Positions 1 to 5,944 of a stretch of DNA of 33,591 nucleotides are shown here, one piece after another. Below the pieces are notes generated by a model. That model did not search any database. It was not told the DNA's origin and worked only from the letters and a program-made list of their open reading frames with translations. Position 1 is the first letter of the stretch. The number at the start of each line of letters is the position of its first letter. A program made the position numbers and the translations under genes. The stretch covers positions 1 through 33,591 of the forward strand of contig CAMFHE010000051.1 in NCBI GenBank assembly GCA_945952045.1. Reading direction: 5' to 3'. The stretch comes from an uncultured Rhizobium sp. GTDB lineage: Bacteria > Pseudomonadota > Alphaproteobacteria > Rhizobiales > Rhizobiaceae.

Positions 1-50
1 GGCGACCTGTCGATTAACAGTCGAATGCTCTACCGCTGAGCTACCAGGGA
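1..50 (-). tRNA. tRNA-Asn (GTT), 3' part cut off by window edge
   Basis: On the minus strand the sequence from 50 downward reads as a tRNA 5' half: acceptor strand TCCCTGG, a D-arm with GCTC-AGCGGTA-GAGC, and the anticodon loop CTGTTAA with anticodon GTT, which decodes asparagine. The T-arm and 3' acceptor strand lie outside the window, so the lower boundary is the window edge and not the gene end. Confidence 0.9.
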
Positions 51-85
51 TCATCCGCTCGCCGCAGATGTGAGGCGGCTTCTAC

Positions 86-139
86 AAATGCTTTTCCCGT
101 TTGCCAAGGGGGTATTTCAAAAAAAATGCTTTTCCCCGT
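86..139. repeat. Imperfect direct repeat upstream of tRNA-Asn
   Basis: AAATGCTTTTCCCGT at 86-100 recurs as AAATGCTTTTCCCCGT at 124-139, one base longer, with a period of about 38 bp. The pair lies just 5' of the minus-strand tRNA-Asn, in its probable promoter region. No function can be assigned; it may be a small tandem duplication. Confidence 0.5.
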
Positions 140-216
140 GACTTATCTTGATTTCCCCCGGTCAATTCCCATTTCCGATTTCTAAACGACGCCAAGAGAT
201 AGCGAAGGACCGGGTG

Positions 217-507
217 GTGGCAGAGCCGAAACAACAGCGCGGATTCGGCTTCGATGCCGCGACAGGCAAGCTGATGCTTGGACGCTGGCATATTTCGATG
301 CCGCAATCGCGCCCTGCCCGCATCGCAATCGGCGGCGGCCTGGTCTGCGGCGGATTTCTGGGCTTCCTGCCGATTCTCGGTTTCTGGATGGTGCCGCTCG
401 GCGTTCTCGTCCTCTCACAGGATGTGCCAGCAGCGCGGCGTATGCGGCGGCGCTTTTCCGTCTGGTGGGCGCGCCGGCGCAATCGCGGCAATTCGCAGGC
501 GAAGTAG
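217..507 (+). CDS. Small inner-membrane protein of unknown function (PGPGW-like)
   Basis: A protein of about 96 residues with a short polar N-terminus, one long glycine-rich hydrophobic stretch (roughly residues 35-65, with the segment GFLPILGFWMVPLG), and a very basic Arg/Trp-rich C-terminus. This layout of a re-entrant or double membrane helix followed by a positive tail resembles small PGPGW-type transmembrane proteins common in rhizobia; that family link is from memory. The start is uncertain. The frame is open from a TTG at 148, but GTG codons at 214 and 217 follow an AAGGA Shine-Dalgarno sequence, so 217 is preferred. The first in-frame ATG, at 274, would still keep the membrane segment. 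It is a single gene, followed by tRNA-Cys. Confidence 0.6.
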   Translation: MAEPKQQRGFGFDAATGKLMLGRWHISMPQSRPARIAIGGGLVCGGFLGFLPILGFWMVPLGVLVLSQDVPAARRMRRRFSVWWARRRNRGNSQAK

Positions 508-640
508 GTAGGCGCCGCTCCTGTCCGGCCCGTCGAATCCGCCTCTTCCGGAGAAAAATCGCCGGCATCAAAATAATCCGCTTGCGCTGAAAATGGATTC
601 GTTCTAAACGCCCGTCACCACACGCTTTTAAGCATTGGAT

Positions 641-714
641 GGCCTCGTGGCGGAGTGGTGACGCAGAGGACTGCAAATCCTTGTACCCCGGTTCAATTCC
701 GGGCGAGGCCTCCA
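641..714 (+). tRNA. tRNA-Cys (GCA)
   Basis: A complete cloverleaf can be drawn. The 7-bp acceptor stem is GGCCTCG/CGAGGCC, the anticodon loop CTGCAAA carries anticodon GCA (cysteine), the T-arm is CCCGG-TTCAATT-CCGGG, and the discriminator base is T. The CCA end is encoded at 712-714. Confidence 0.95.
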
Positions 715-744
715 TCCAAAACTAGCGAAATAGCGATAGCCGGT

Positions 745-768
745 TAGACACATCTTGGGATGTGTCTA
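745..768 (+). terminator. Perfect 10-bp hairpin after tRNA-Cys (possible terminator)
   Basis: TAGACACATC (745-754) pairs perfectly with GATGTGTCTA (759-768) around a TTGG tetraloop. It lies 30 bp after the tRNA-Cys end. There is no downstream T-run, so if it ends tRNA transcription it is not a classical intrinsic terminator. Confidence 0.4.
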
Positions 769-823
769 TACGCGCGCTCCACTAGCCTTCACACAGCTTG
801 GATATTTTTCACCGCACCACATC

Positions 824-840
824 GCGGGTTCGATTCCCGC
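824..840 (+). other. Orphan tRNA T-arm-like stem-loop
   Basis: GCGGG-TTCGATT-CCCGC is a perfect 5-bp T-stem with a canonical 7-base T-loop (TTCRANY type). No matching D-arm, anticodon arm or 5' acceptor strand is seen in the preceding 100 bases, and no CCA follows. It may be the scar of a tRNA-targeted integration or a decayed tRNA. The octamer GCATTGGA, which directly precedes tRNA-Cys at 632-639, recurs just after this arm at 842-849. Confidence 0.5.
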
Positions 841-903
841 TGCATTGGAAACAAGAAGTGGAAACATGAAGCGGTTCGATCGGGCTGCGGCATGGAAAGC
901 GCC

Positions 904-1197
904 CTATTCGCAATCCCATTCGTCTTCCAAGATATATGCGTTCGGTGTCACCACATCTCCCCTTGGCGATATCAGGTCACCCTTGAGGTAAGCGCCGGTA
1001 TCGCTCTCGATCCGCCGCTCCACATCAAAGGACCAACTTGTGCCGACGTATGATTCACCGCTCCAATCAGGATGAAGATCGTTGGCGTCCGGGGATGCCA
1101 GAATTCGTGCGTTGTTGTCGACAGGCGAACACGATGTGGCGTTGGCATGAGCCGCCGCCAGAAAAGCCGCCGCAAAGAAAATCCCACCAAATTTCAT
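904..1197 (-). CDS. Small secreted protein of unknown function
   Basis: Encodes 97 residues beginning with a clear Sec signal peptide: a charged start, a hydrophobic core rich in Phe and Ala, and an Ala-His-Ala-Asn-Ala cleavage region near residue 20. The mature part is about 77 residues, acidic, and has only two cysteines, one just after the cleavage site and one near the C-terminus, which could form a disulfide in the periplasm. The ATG at 1197 is preferred over an in-frame start 18 bases upstream because GAGAG sits at good spacing before it and the signal peptide then begins cleanly. No family is recognised. It lies alone in a gene-poor stretch after the orphan T-arm. Confidence 0.55.
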   Translation of the reverse strand: MKFGGIFFAAAFLAAAHANATSCSPVDNNARILASPDANDLHPDWSGESYVGTSWSFDVERRIESDTGAYLKGDLISPRGDVVTPNAYILEDEWDCE

Positions 1198-1340
1198 TTG
1201 AACTCTCACCGTCAACAGGCTGATGCGGCGCTGCGAACTCCTTGCCGCCGCATCGTAAAATTTGTCCCATGCCCGACATTACTGCATGGCTTCGAAACCC
1301 ACTGCAAGATGCGTTCATAAGCGATCGACTGACACATACG

Positions 1341-1382
1341 AAAATGGCTTTCTCGCGAGCAAGGATGCATGCGAGAAAGCCA
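1341..1382 (-). terminator. Intrinsic terminator for the gene at 1434-2030
   Basis: TGGCTTTCTCGC (1345-1356) is perfectly complementary to GCGAGAAAGCCA (1371-1382), a 12-bp stem with a 14-base loop. Read on the minus strand the stem is followed by a TTTT run (from the AAAA at 1341-1344), so it should end transcription of the minus-strand gene just upstream. Confidence 0.7.
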
Positions 1383-1433
1383 AAATGTCCAGCATTCCGG
1401 CCGCCGAACGAGCATTCCGGTGAGCTGGCGCCT

Positions 1434-2030
1434 CTAAGCCGGACTGCGCGACACCTGCTCGATATCGGCGTCCGTAAGAGTGGGAATATAAAACTGCCAT
1501 GCGAAGCCCGGCAGGTTGGTCGTTCGCCCATGCACGCGTCCCTGCCGCGTGGTGGGGTTCGGATTTTGCGCCGTCGGGCTGGACAGCCGCGGTTGCATGG
1601 CGCACTGGCCGAAGAATGCGAAGACGTCACGCTTCAGCTTCGCTCTCAGGATGAAAGTACCGGCATTCCAATCCTCACGCACGGCTGCATAGACGCCGCT
1701 CAACTCGGATGCCGTCGTACCAAGCGCCTTTGCAAGCCGCTTGCGGGCTTCAAGGCCTGGATCGTTTTTGAAGTCTTCCAGCGGGCTCCACCAAGGCGTG
1801 ATTTCGCCCTTCTGGTTCTTGAGCCAGTATTCGGTGAACTTATAAAGTTCGAAGCCCTTCGGCAGCCGCACCTTTTCAACCGCCACTTTGACCGGCGAAT
1901 TGTCATACACGCCGAAATTCTTCATGCCGGTGAGAAACGCGTCCTTGACGAATTGTGGAAGGTTGTCGAATTCGGTGTTCGCGTTACGAATCCCGTCCTT
2001 CGCAACGGAGGGCGCGTTATAGAGTCTCAT
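1434..2030 (-). CDS. Protein of unknown function, 198 aa
   Basis: A 198-residue soluble protein with no signal peptide or membrane segment. The start is well supported: ATG at 2030 follows GGAGG at about 6 bases. The first half is rich in aromatic and Lys/Glu residues (stretches such as FDNLPQFVKDAF and TPWWSPLEDF) and probably alpha-helical. The second half includes a Ser/Pro/Thr/Arg-rich loop around residues 150-170 and ends in an aromatic strand-like segment (FAWQFYIPTLTDADIE). It is monocistronic, with its own promoter gap and a strong terminator. I recognise no domain. The looser gene packing around it suggests accessory DNA, but toxin, enzyme or effector roles would be guesses. Confidence 0.65.
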   Translation of the reverse strand: MRLYNAPSVAKDGIRNANTEFDNLPQFVKDAFLTGMKNFGVYDNSPVKVAVEKVRLPKGFELYKFTEYWLKNQKGEITPWWSPLEDFKNDPGLEARKRLAKALGTTASELSGVYAAVREDWNAGTFILRAKLKRDVFAFFGQCAMQPRLSSPTAQNPNPTTRQGRVHGRTTNLPGFAWQFYIPTLTDADIEQVSRSPA

Positions 2031-2545
2031 GGTGCCTCCAGTGGGTTAGCCGCTCTTGTCCCGATCATACGCCCCAACCTGCAGGACAAAAACATTTCCT
2101 GTTGAATGTACAGTATCTGCGCAAAATTGGTCGATGAATCAACGGCTTTTGATTGCCGCGGGCATTCTTGAACGAATGCGCAATTTAAAATTGCAAGGCC
2201 AGCATCAAGGGTAAAGAGGACGGCCAGCGTAAACTCGCGGCAGCAACGTGACGTCAATCTGTCGCCCGACCCCGTTCTATGGATAACGGCAGTCGCGTCC
2301 TGCGGCGCTTGTGTCAGATGTCGAAGGCCGCGTCCAATCAAAACATGACGCACGGATGACATCGACAGGGCTTCTGAAATGTACAGTCAACCCGGCGCCT
2401 CCCAGTCTTGCGCCGCCCATTGGAAGATTCATTTCCGGGCTGGGCGGAACCTCCTCCAAACGGGTGATGCGCGGCCTGTGAATTTTATCTAGCGATTCCC
2501 GGACCATCCGTCTCGGATGGCTGGTCGAGGAAGAGGGAAGAATTC
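2031..2545. other. 515-bp gene-free stretch with palindromes
   Basis: No convincing gene is seen on either strand in this divergent intergenic region. It holds a near-perfect palindrome GCAATTT-A-AAATTGC at 2180-2194, two copies of AATGTACAGT at 2105-2114 and 2379-2388 (each containing the palindrome TGTACA), and a hairpin CCATCCG-TCT-CGGATGG at 2504-2520 in the probable 5' leader of the gene starting at 2546. These could be operator or leader elements for the two divergent genes. Confidence 0.45.
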
Positions 2546-2881
2546 ATGAAACGCGCATTCATTTCGGCAATCGCTGCTTCGAGCCTGTTCTGGGCATTTC
2601 CGGCAATCGGGGCCGAGACGGTGAAATTCGGCAAGACATGCATCGGCAATTCCGGATCCACCCGTGACATTTGCCTGTCGTTCAACGGCAAGACGATTTC
2701 CAGCTGGTATAAATATCGCGCCTCGGTGCCGACGACGGGAACGCATACGGGCTGCGACGTCAAGGGAAGCACGCTGACCTGCTCCGGCGGATCGTGGCGC
2801 ACCGCGCGCGGATCCGGCAAGATGAACCCTGTCACGGTCAAGCTTTCGAACGGCAAGCCGGTATCGATTTCCTGGCGCTGA
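2546..2881 (+). CDS. Small secreted cysteine-containing protein
   Basis: Encodes 111 residues with a typical Sec signal peptide (basic start, hydrophobic core, cleavage near residue 22-23 after AIGA). The mature domain is about 88 residues, rich in Ser, Thr, Gly and Lys, and contains four cysteines that could make two disulfides, fitting a small beta-rich periplasmic or secreted protein. The ATG at 2546 follows a GAGGAAGAGGGAAG purine-rich Shine-Dalgarno sequence. A hairpin at 2504-2520 lies in its leader, and a bidirectional terminator separates it from the convergent msrA. No named family is recognised. Confidence 0.65.
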   Translation: MKRAFISAIAASSLFWAFPAIGAETVKFGKTCIGNSGSTRDICLSFNGKTISSWYKYRASVPTTGTHTGCDVKGSTLTCSGGSWRTARGSGKMNPVTVKLSNGKPVSISWR

Positions 2882-2907
2882 TCAACGGGCAGCGATGGCC
2901 CAAAACG

Positions 2908-2937
2908 GAAACGCCCGGCTCAAGAACCGGGCGTTTC
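2908..2937. terminator. Bidirectional intrinsic terminator between the secreted protein and msrA
   Basis: GAAACGCCCGG (2908-2918) pairs with CCGGGCGTTTC (2927-2937), an 11-bp GC-rich stem with an 8-base loop between convergent genes. On the minus strand it is followed by CGTTTTG, a short T-run suiting msrA. Confidence 0.75.
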
Positions 2938-2944
2938 GATTGAT

Positions 2945-3472
2945 TTATTCCGCCGCGCTCAGCTTGTCGGCGCGTTTCGGCAGCTTCCAGTTCGGACGCG
3001 GGAAGTGGCAGGTATAGCCGTTTGGGTATCGCACCAGATAATCCTGATGTTCCGGCTCCGCTTCCCAGAATTCCGCGACAGGCTCGACTTCGGTAACCAC
3101 CTTGCCCGGCCACAGACCGGATGCATTCACATCCGCGATCGTGTCTTCGGCAACACGTTTCTGATCGTCATCGACATAATAGATGGCGGAGCGATAGCTC
3201 GGTCCCATATCATTGCCCTGACGATCCCTGGTTGTCGGATCGTGGATCTGGAAGAAGAATTCCAGAAGCGCACGATAGCTGGTGCGCGAGGGATCATACA
3301 TGATCTCGATCGCTTCGGCATGGTTGCCATGGTTGCGATAGGTGGCGTTCGCCACCTCTCCGCCGGTATAGCCCACGCGCGTCGAGACGACGCCCGGCAG
3401 GCGGCGAATCAAATCCTGCATTCCCCAGAAGCAACCGCCGGCCAGAACGGCGCGTTCCGTGGCAATGGTCAT
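2945..3472 (-). CDS. msrA: Peptide methionine-S-sulfoxide reductase
   Basis: Reduces methionine-S-sulfoxide in proteins and free methionine, a cytosolic repair of oxidative damage that regenerates with thioredoxin. The 175-residue product carries the family signature GGCFWG with nucleophilic Cys14, followed by the conserved segments VGYTGG, the Tyr-Arg-Asn-His-Gly substrate region, and HDPTT. The length fits free-standing MsrA without a fused MsrB domain. The frame is open upstream to 3574, but the ATG at 3472 has GGAGG five bases before it and gives the usual short N-terminus. It is a single gene convergent with the secreted protein at 2546. Confidence 0.95.
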   Translation of the reverse strand: MTIATERAVLAGGCFWGMQDLIRRLPGVVSTRVGYTGGEVANATYRNHGNHAEAIEIMYDPSRTSYRALLEFFFQIHDPTTRDRQGNDMGPSYRSAIYYVDDDQKRVAEDTIADVNASGLWPGKVVTEVEPVAEFWEAEPEHQDYLVRYPNGYTCHFPRPNWKLPKRADKLSAAE

Positions 3473-3668
3473 AGCATCCTCCGTTGGCTGATTGTGTGCC
3501 GTAAAGATGGGCGTGGGCGGAGCCGAAATCAATGCTTCGAGCGGACCATCCGCGGCCACGTCACCATCGGCCACGGATGAAAAGCGGAATTTCCTGTTCG
3601 CATACCCTTTCCCGGCCGGTCGAGCGCCCTATTTCAACAGGTATTCCAGAGACGGAACGGAGAAAGCC

Positions 3669-3848
3669 ATGACCCCGAAAAAGATTCGTGGGGCAGCCTG
3701 CACGCTTGCCCAATTTGCTGCGCGATACGGCATGAACGAAGACGAGGCAGCACCGATTTATGAAAAATTCGGGCCTTCGAGCGTGGATCTCGAAATTCTC
3801 ATGCGCGCAAAAGGCCGCGAGCCGATCGCCGCCGCGATGGCTGGCTAA
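3669..3848 (+). CDS. Small protein, 59 aa, paralogue of the gene at 4081
   Basis: A 59-residue basic-then-acidic protein, probably all helical and cytosolic. The ATG at 3669 follows GGAG at good spacing and is chosen over upstream in-frame starts that would run into the msrA promoter. Residues about 13-50 align without gaps to the small protein at 4081-4266: both share Phe-Ala-x-Arg-Tyr, then Asp-Glu, Phe-Gly, and Glu-x-Leu. About 11 of 41 positions are identical. The layout of short helix, turn, helix and Phe-Gly suggests a small helix-turn-helix-like or adaptor fold, but no function is known to me. A strong terminator follows at 3874. Confidence 0.6.
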   Translation: MTPKKIRGAACTLAQFAARYGMNEDEAAPIYEKFGPSSVDLEILMRAKGREPIAAAMAG

Positions 3849-3873
3849 ACCGTCGCAAATACGAAATTCATCG

Positions 3874-3917
3874 ATGGCCGGGCTCCAATCCGGCCATTTT
3901 CGTTTTCGTTTTCGTTT
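3874..3917 (+). terminator. Intrinsic terminator with repeated TTTTC tail
   Basis: ATGGCCGG (3874-3881) pairs with CCGGCCAT (3890-3897) across an 8-base loop, followed by three TTTTCG-type hexamers and TTTT. It ends the 59-aa gene. The tail is a short hexamer repeat, GTTTTC, of about three units. Confidence 0.8.
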
Positions 3918-4080
3918 TATGAAAAAGCAAAGATAAATCGATTTAAAAAAATATGCCGTTTCAAAACAAAACAACAAGACTCCCTGCAAATGCCTAAATT
4001 CTTTAGCCGAATTTAAATATTGCGTGGAACACTTCCTTCATTTCCGCATTTGACGTCTGCCGGTTTTAAAGGGGTCTATC

Positions 4081-4266
4081 ATGAAACATGTGGAATTTGA
4101 GGACATCGTAACAAACACGCTCATGGAAGTCCTGAGCGTTCGCGATTTTGCCAAGCGCTATCGGCTGACGGCCGATGAGGAAGAACGGCTGGTCACGCTG
4201 TTTGGCGGTTTCGCAACCCGCGCCGAACTTCTTGCCAATGCGCGCCGCGCGCCGCTTTTTCGATAA
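4081..4266 (+). CDS. Small protein, 61 aa, paralogue of the gene at 3669
   Basis: A 61-residue acidic-to-basic, probably helical cytosolic protein starting at ATG 4081 after GGGG-containing sequence (AAAGGGGTCTATC). Its residues 18-58 align gaplessly with the 59-aa protein encoded at 3669, sharing Phe-Ala-x-Arg-Tyr, Asp-Glu, Phe-Gly and Glu-x-Leu positions. The upstream 230 bp is markedly AT-rich and looks like a strong promoter region. It ends 27 bases before the phrB mini-ORF, so it may be co-transcribed with the photolyase gene. Function unknown. Confidence 0.55.
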   Translation: MKHVEFEDIVTNTLMEVLSVRDFAKRYRLTADEEERLVTLFGGFATRAELLANARRAPLFR

Positions 4267-4292
4267 GCTTTCTCTCTTGGCAGGAGGCAAAA

Positions 4293-4337
4293 ATGCGCTA
4301 TGTGGCAAAGGTATTGCGATCCCTTTTGCCCCATTGA
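4293..4337 (+). CDS. 14-aa leader ORF upstream of phrB
   Basis: ATG at 4293 is preceded by a near-perfect Shine-Dalgarno sequence (CAGGAGGC, spacing about 5-6) and opens 14 codons (MRYVAKVLRSLLPH) ending at TGA 4335-4337. Its stop is nine bases before the TTG start of phrB, and it is in the same reading frame as phrB. By contrast the TTG has only a weak ribosome site. The mini-ORF may therefore load ribosomes that reinitiate on phrB, or mark a longer N-terminus interrupted by a stop. No peptide function is implied. Confidence 0.4.
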   Translation: MRYVAKVLRSLLPH

Positions 4338-4346
4338 GATTTTCGC

Positions 4347-5789
4347 TTGTCCACTGCCCCTCCCATCATCCTGTGGTTCCGTAAGGATCTGCGTCTCGAC
4401 GACAATCTGGCGCTGACGGCAGCCGTCGAAACCGGCCGGCCCGTACTTTCCGTGTATATTCTCGACGATTCCGATCCGACGATCGCGCCACTTGGTGGTG
4501 CGCAGCTTTGGTGGCTTCATCATTCATTGTTGAGCCTGAAAAAATCCCTGCGCGCAGCCGGCAACGATCTCGTCCTGCGACGCGGCCCATGGGAAAAAGT
4601 CCTGGGTGAGTTGATCGCCAGTACCGGGGCCGATGCAATCTACGTCAATCGCTTGCACGACCCGGCGGGTCTGGAGAAAAAACGCTCTTTCGCGGACGCG
4701 CAGGCAGCGCGCGGTGTCAAAGTCGCAGCCTTCGACGGCCAGTTGCTGCACGACCCGCGAAGGCTGACAACGGGCAGCGGCGGCTCGTTTCGTGTTTACA
4801 CGCCCTTCTGGAATGCCTTCCAGCGCCAACATGAGCCGCGACCGCCGGTGGACGCGCCGGCCAAAATCCAAAAATTCCCTTCACCGCCTGAATCGGACGA
4901 TCTCGACAGCTGGAATTGTCTGCCGACGAAGCCGAACTGGGCCTTGCATTTTAAAGAAAGCTGGACGCCCGGCGAACCAGCAGCCCTTGAAAAACTGCAG
5001 GAATTTATTGAGGGGCCACTCGATACCTATAAGACGGATCGCGATTTTCCGGCGAAAACAGCAACCTCCTGCCTGTCACCCCATCTTGCGCTGGGCGAAA
5101 TCTCGCCGTTTCGCATTTGGCACGCGACCCGGGGTCTTGACGATATATCCCGCGAGGACCTGATCCATTTCCGCAAGGAGCTGGTCTGGCGGGAGTTTTG
5201 CTATCATTTGCTGTTCCATTTTCCGGACCTTGCCGAAAAGAACTGGAACGCCCGTTTCGACGCCTTGACCTGGAAGAAGGATTCGAAGCGCTTCCACGCC
5301 TGGACGCGGGGAATGACCGGCTACCCCATCGTCGATGCCGGCATGCGCCAGCTTTGGCGGGATGGCATCATGCACAATCGGGTGCGCATGATTGCGGGCT
5401 CTTTTCTGATCAAGGATCTGCTCATCGACTGGCGAGAAGGAGAACGCTGGTTCCGCGATACACTCGTCGATGCCGATGCCGCCTCCAACCCCGCCAACTG
5501 GCAGTGGGTGGCGGGCACAGGTGCGGACGCCTCGCCCTTTTTCCGGGTCTTCAATCCGGTGCTGCAGGGCGAAAAATTCGATAAGTCCGGCGACTATGTG
5601 CGCAGCTTCGTTCCCGAAATCGCCAGGCTGCCGGACAAGTTCATTCATCGCCCTTTCGACGCACCGGCCGATGTCCTGCGCAAAGCCGGCGTCGAACTCG
5701 GCAAAACCTATCCGCACCCGATCGTCAACCATGCCGAGGCGCGCGATCGCGCCCTTGGCGCTTACGATGCCGTAAAGCGCGGTGACTGA
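4347..5789 (+). CDS. phrB: Deoxyribodipyrimidine photo-lyase (class I CPD photolyase)
   Basis: Repairs UV-induced cyclobutane pyrimidine dimers using blue light; the enzyme binds FAD and an antenna chromophore. The 480-residue product has an N-terminal Rossmann-like photolyase domain starting ILWFRKDLRLDDN (about residues 7-19) and a C-terminal FAD-binding domain. That domain carries the highly conserved segments YTPFWNAF, VWREFCYHLLFHFP, TGYPIVDAGMRQLW, MHNRVRMI, DADAASNPANWQWVAGTGAD and PFFRVFNP. It closely resembles the rhizobial/Agrobacterium PhrA-type enzyme. The start is the TTG at 4347, chosen because homologues begin a few residues before the WFRKDLRL motif; its ribosome site is weak and a 14-codon ORF with a strong one lies directly upstream. 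Confidence 0.96.
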   Translation: MSTAPPIILWFRKDLRLDDNLALTAAVETGRPVLSVYILDDSDPTIAPLGGAQLWWLHHSLLSLKKSLRAAGNDLVLRRGPWEKVLGELIASTGADAIYVNRLHDPAGLEKKRSFADAQAARGVKVAAFDGQLLHDPRRLTTGSGGSFRVYTPFWNAFQRQHEPRPPVDAPAKIQKFPSPPESDDLDSWNCLPTKPNWALHFKESWTPGEPAALEKLQEFIEGPLDTYKTDRDFPAKTATSCLSPHLALGEISPFRIWHATRGLDDISREDLIHFRKELVWREFCYHLLFHFPDLAEKNWNARFDALTWKKDSKRFHAWTRGMTGYPIVDAGMRQLWRDGIMHNRVRMIAGSFLIKDLLIDWREGERWFRDTLVDADAASNPANWQWVAGTGADASPFFRVFNPVLQGEKFDKSGDYVRSFVPEIARLPDKFIHRPFDAPADVLRKAGVELGKTYPHPIVNHAEARDRALGAYDAVKRGD

Positions 5790-5944
5790 AAGGTTTGAAC
5801 GGCTTCGCTTGAAGAAGCGAGGGCGCTTGAAGAATAAGGCAAAATTGTGTCGAATGCGCCGATCGGTTGCGTCCAACCCTTGACGCCCACCACGACCGTG
5901 CAATTATTGCCGAAACGAAGGCAATGACTGCTGGAGATTATTTC

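Noticed and set aside
735..850. A complete tRNA ending in the T-arm at 824-840
   Set aside because: No 5' acceptor strand, D-arm or anticodon arm could be paired; the 10-bp hairpin upstream is too long and too far for a variable arm.
1242..2105. 287-codon plus-strand frame over the 198-aa minus-strand gene
   Set aside because: The minus-strand frame has a GGAGG site, protein-like composition and a matching terminator; the plus frame is Arg/His/Pro-rich and lacks a ribosome site.
4019..4062. EcfG-type stress promoter (GGAAC ... CGT) before the 61-aa gene
   Set aside because: GGAAC and CGT are present but about 23 bases apart, too far for the 18-19 base spacing of that promoter class.
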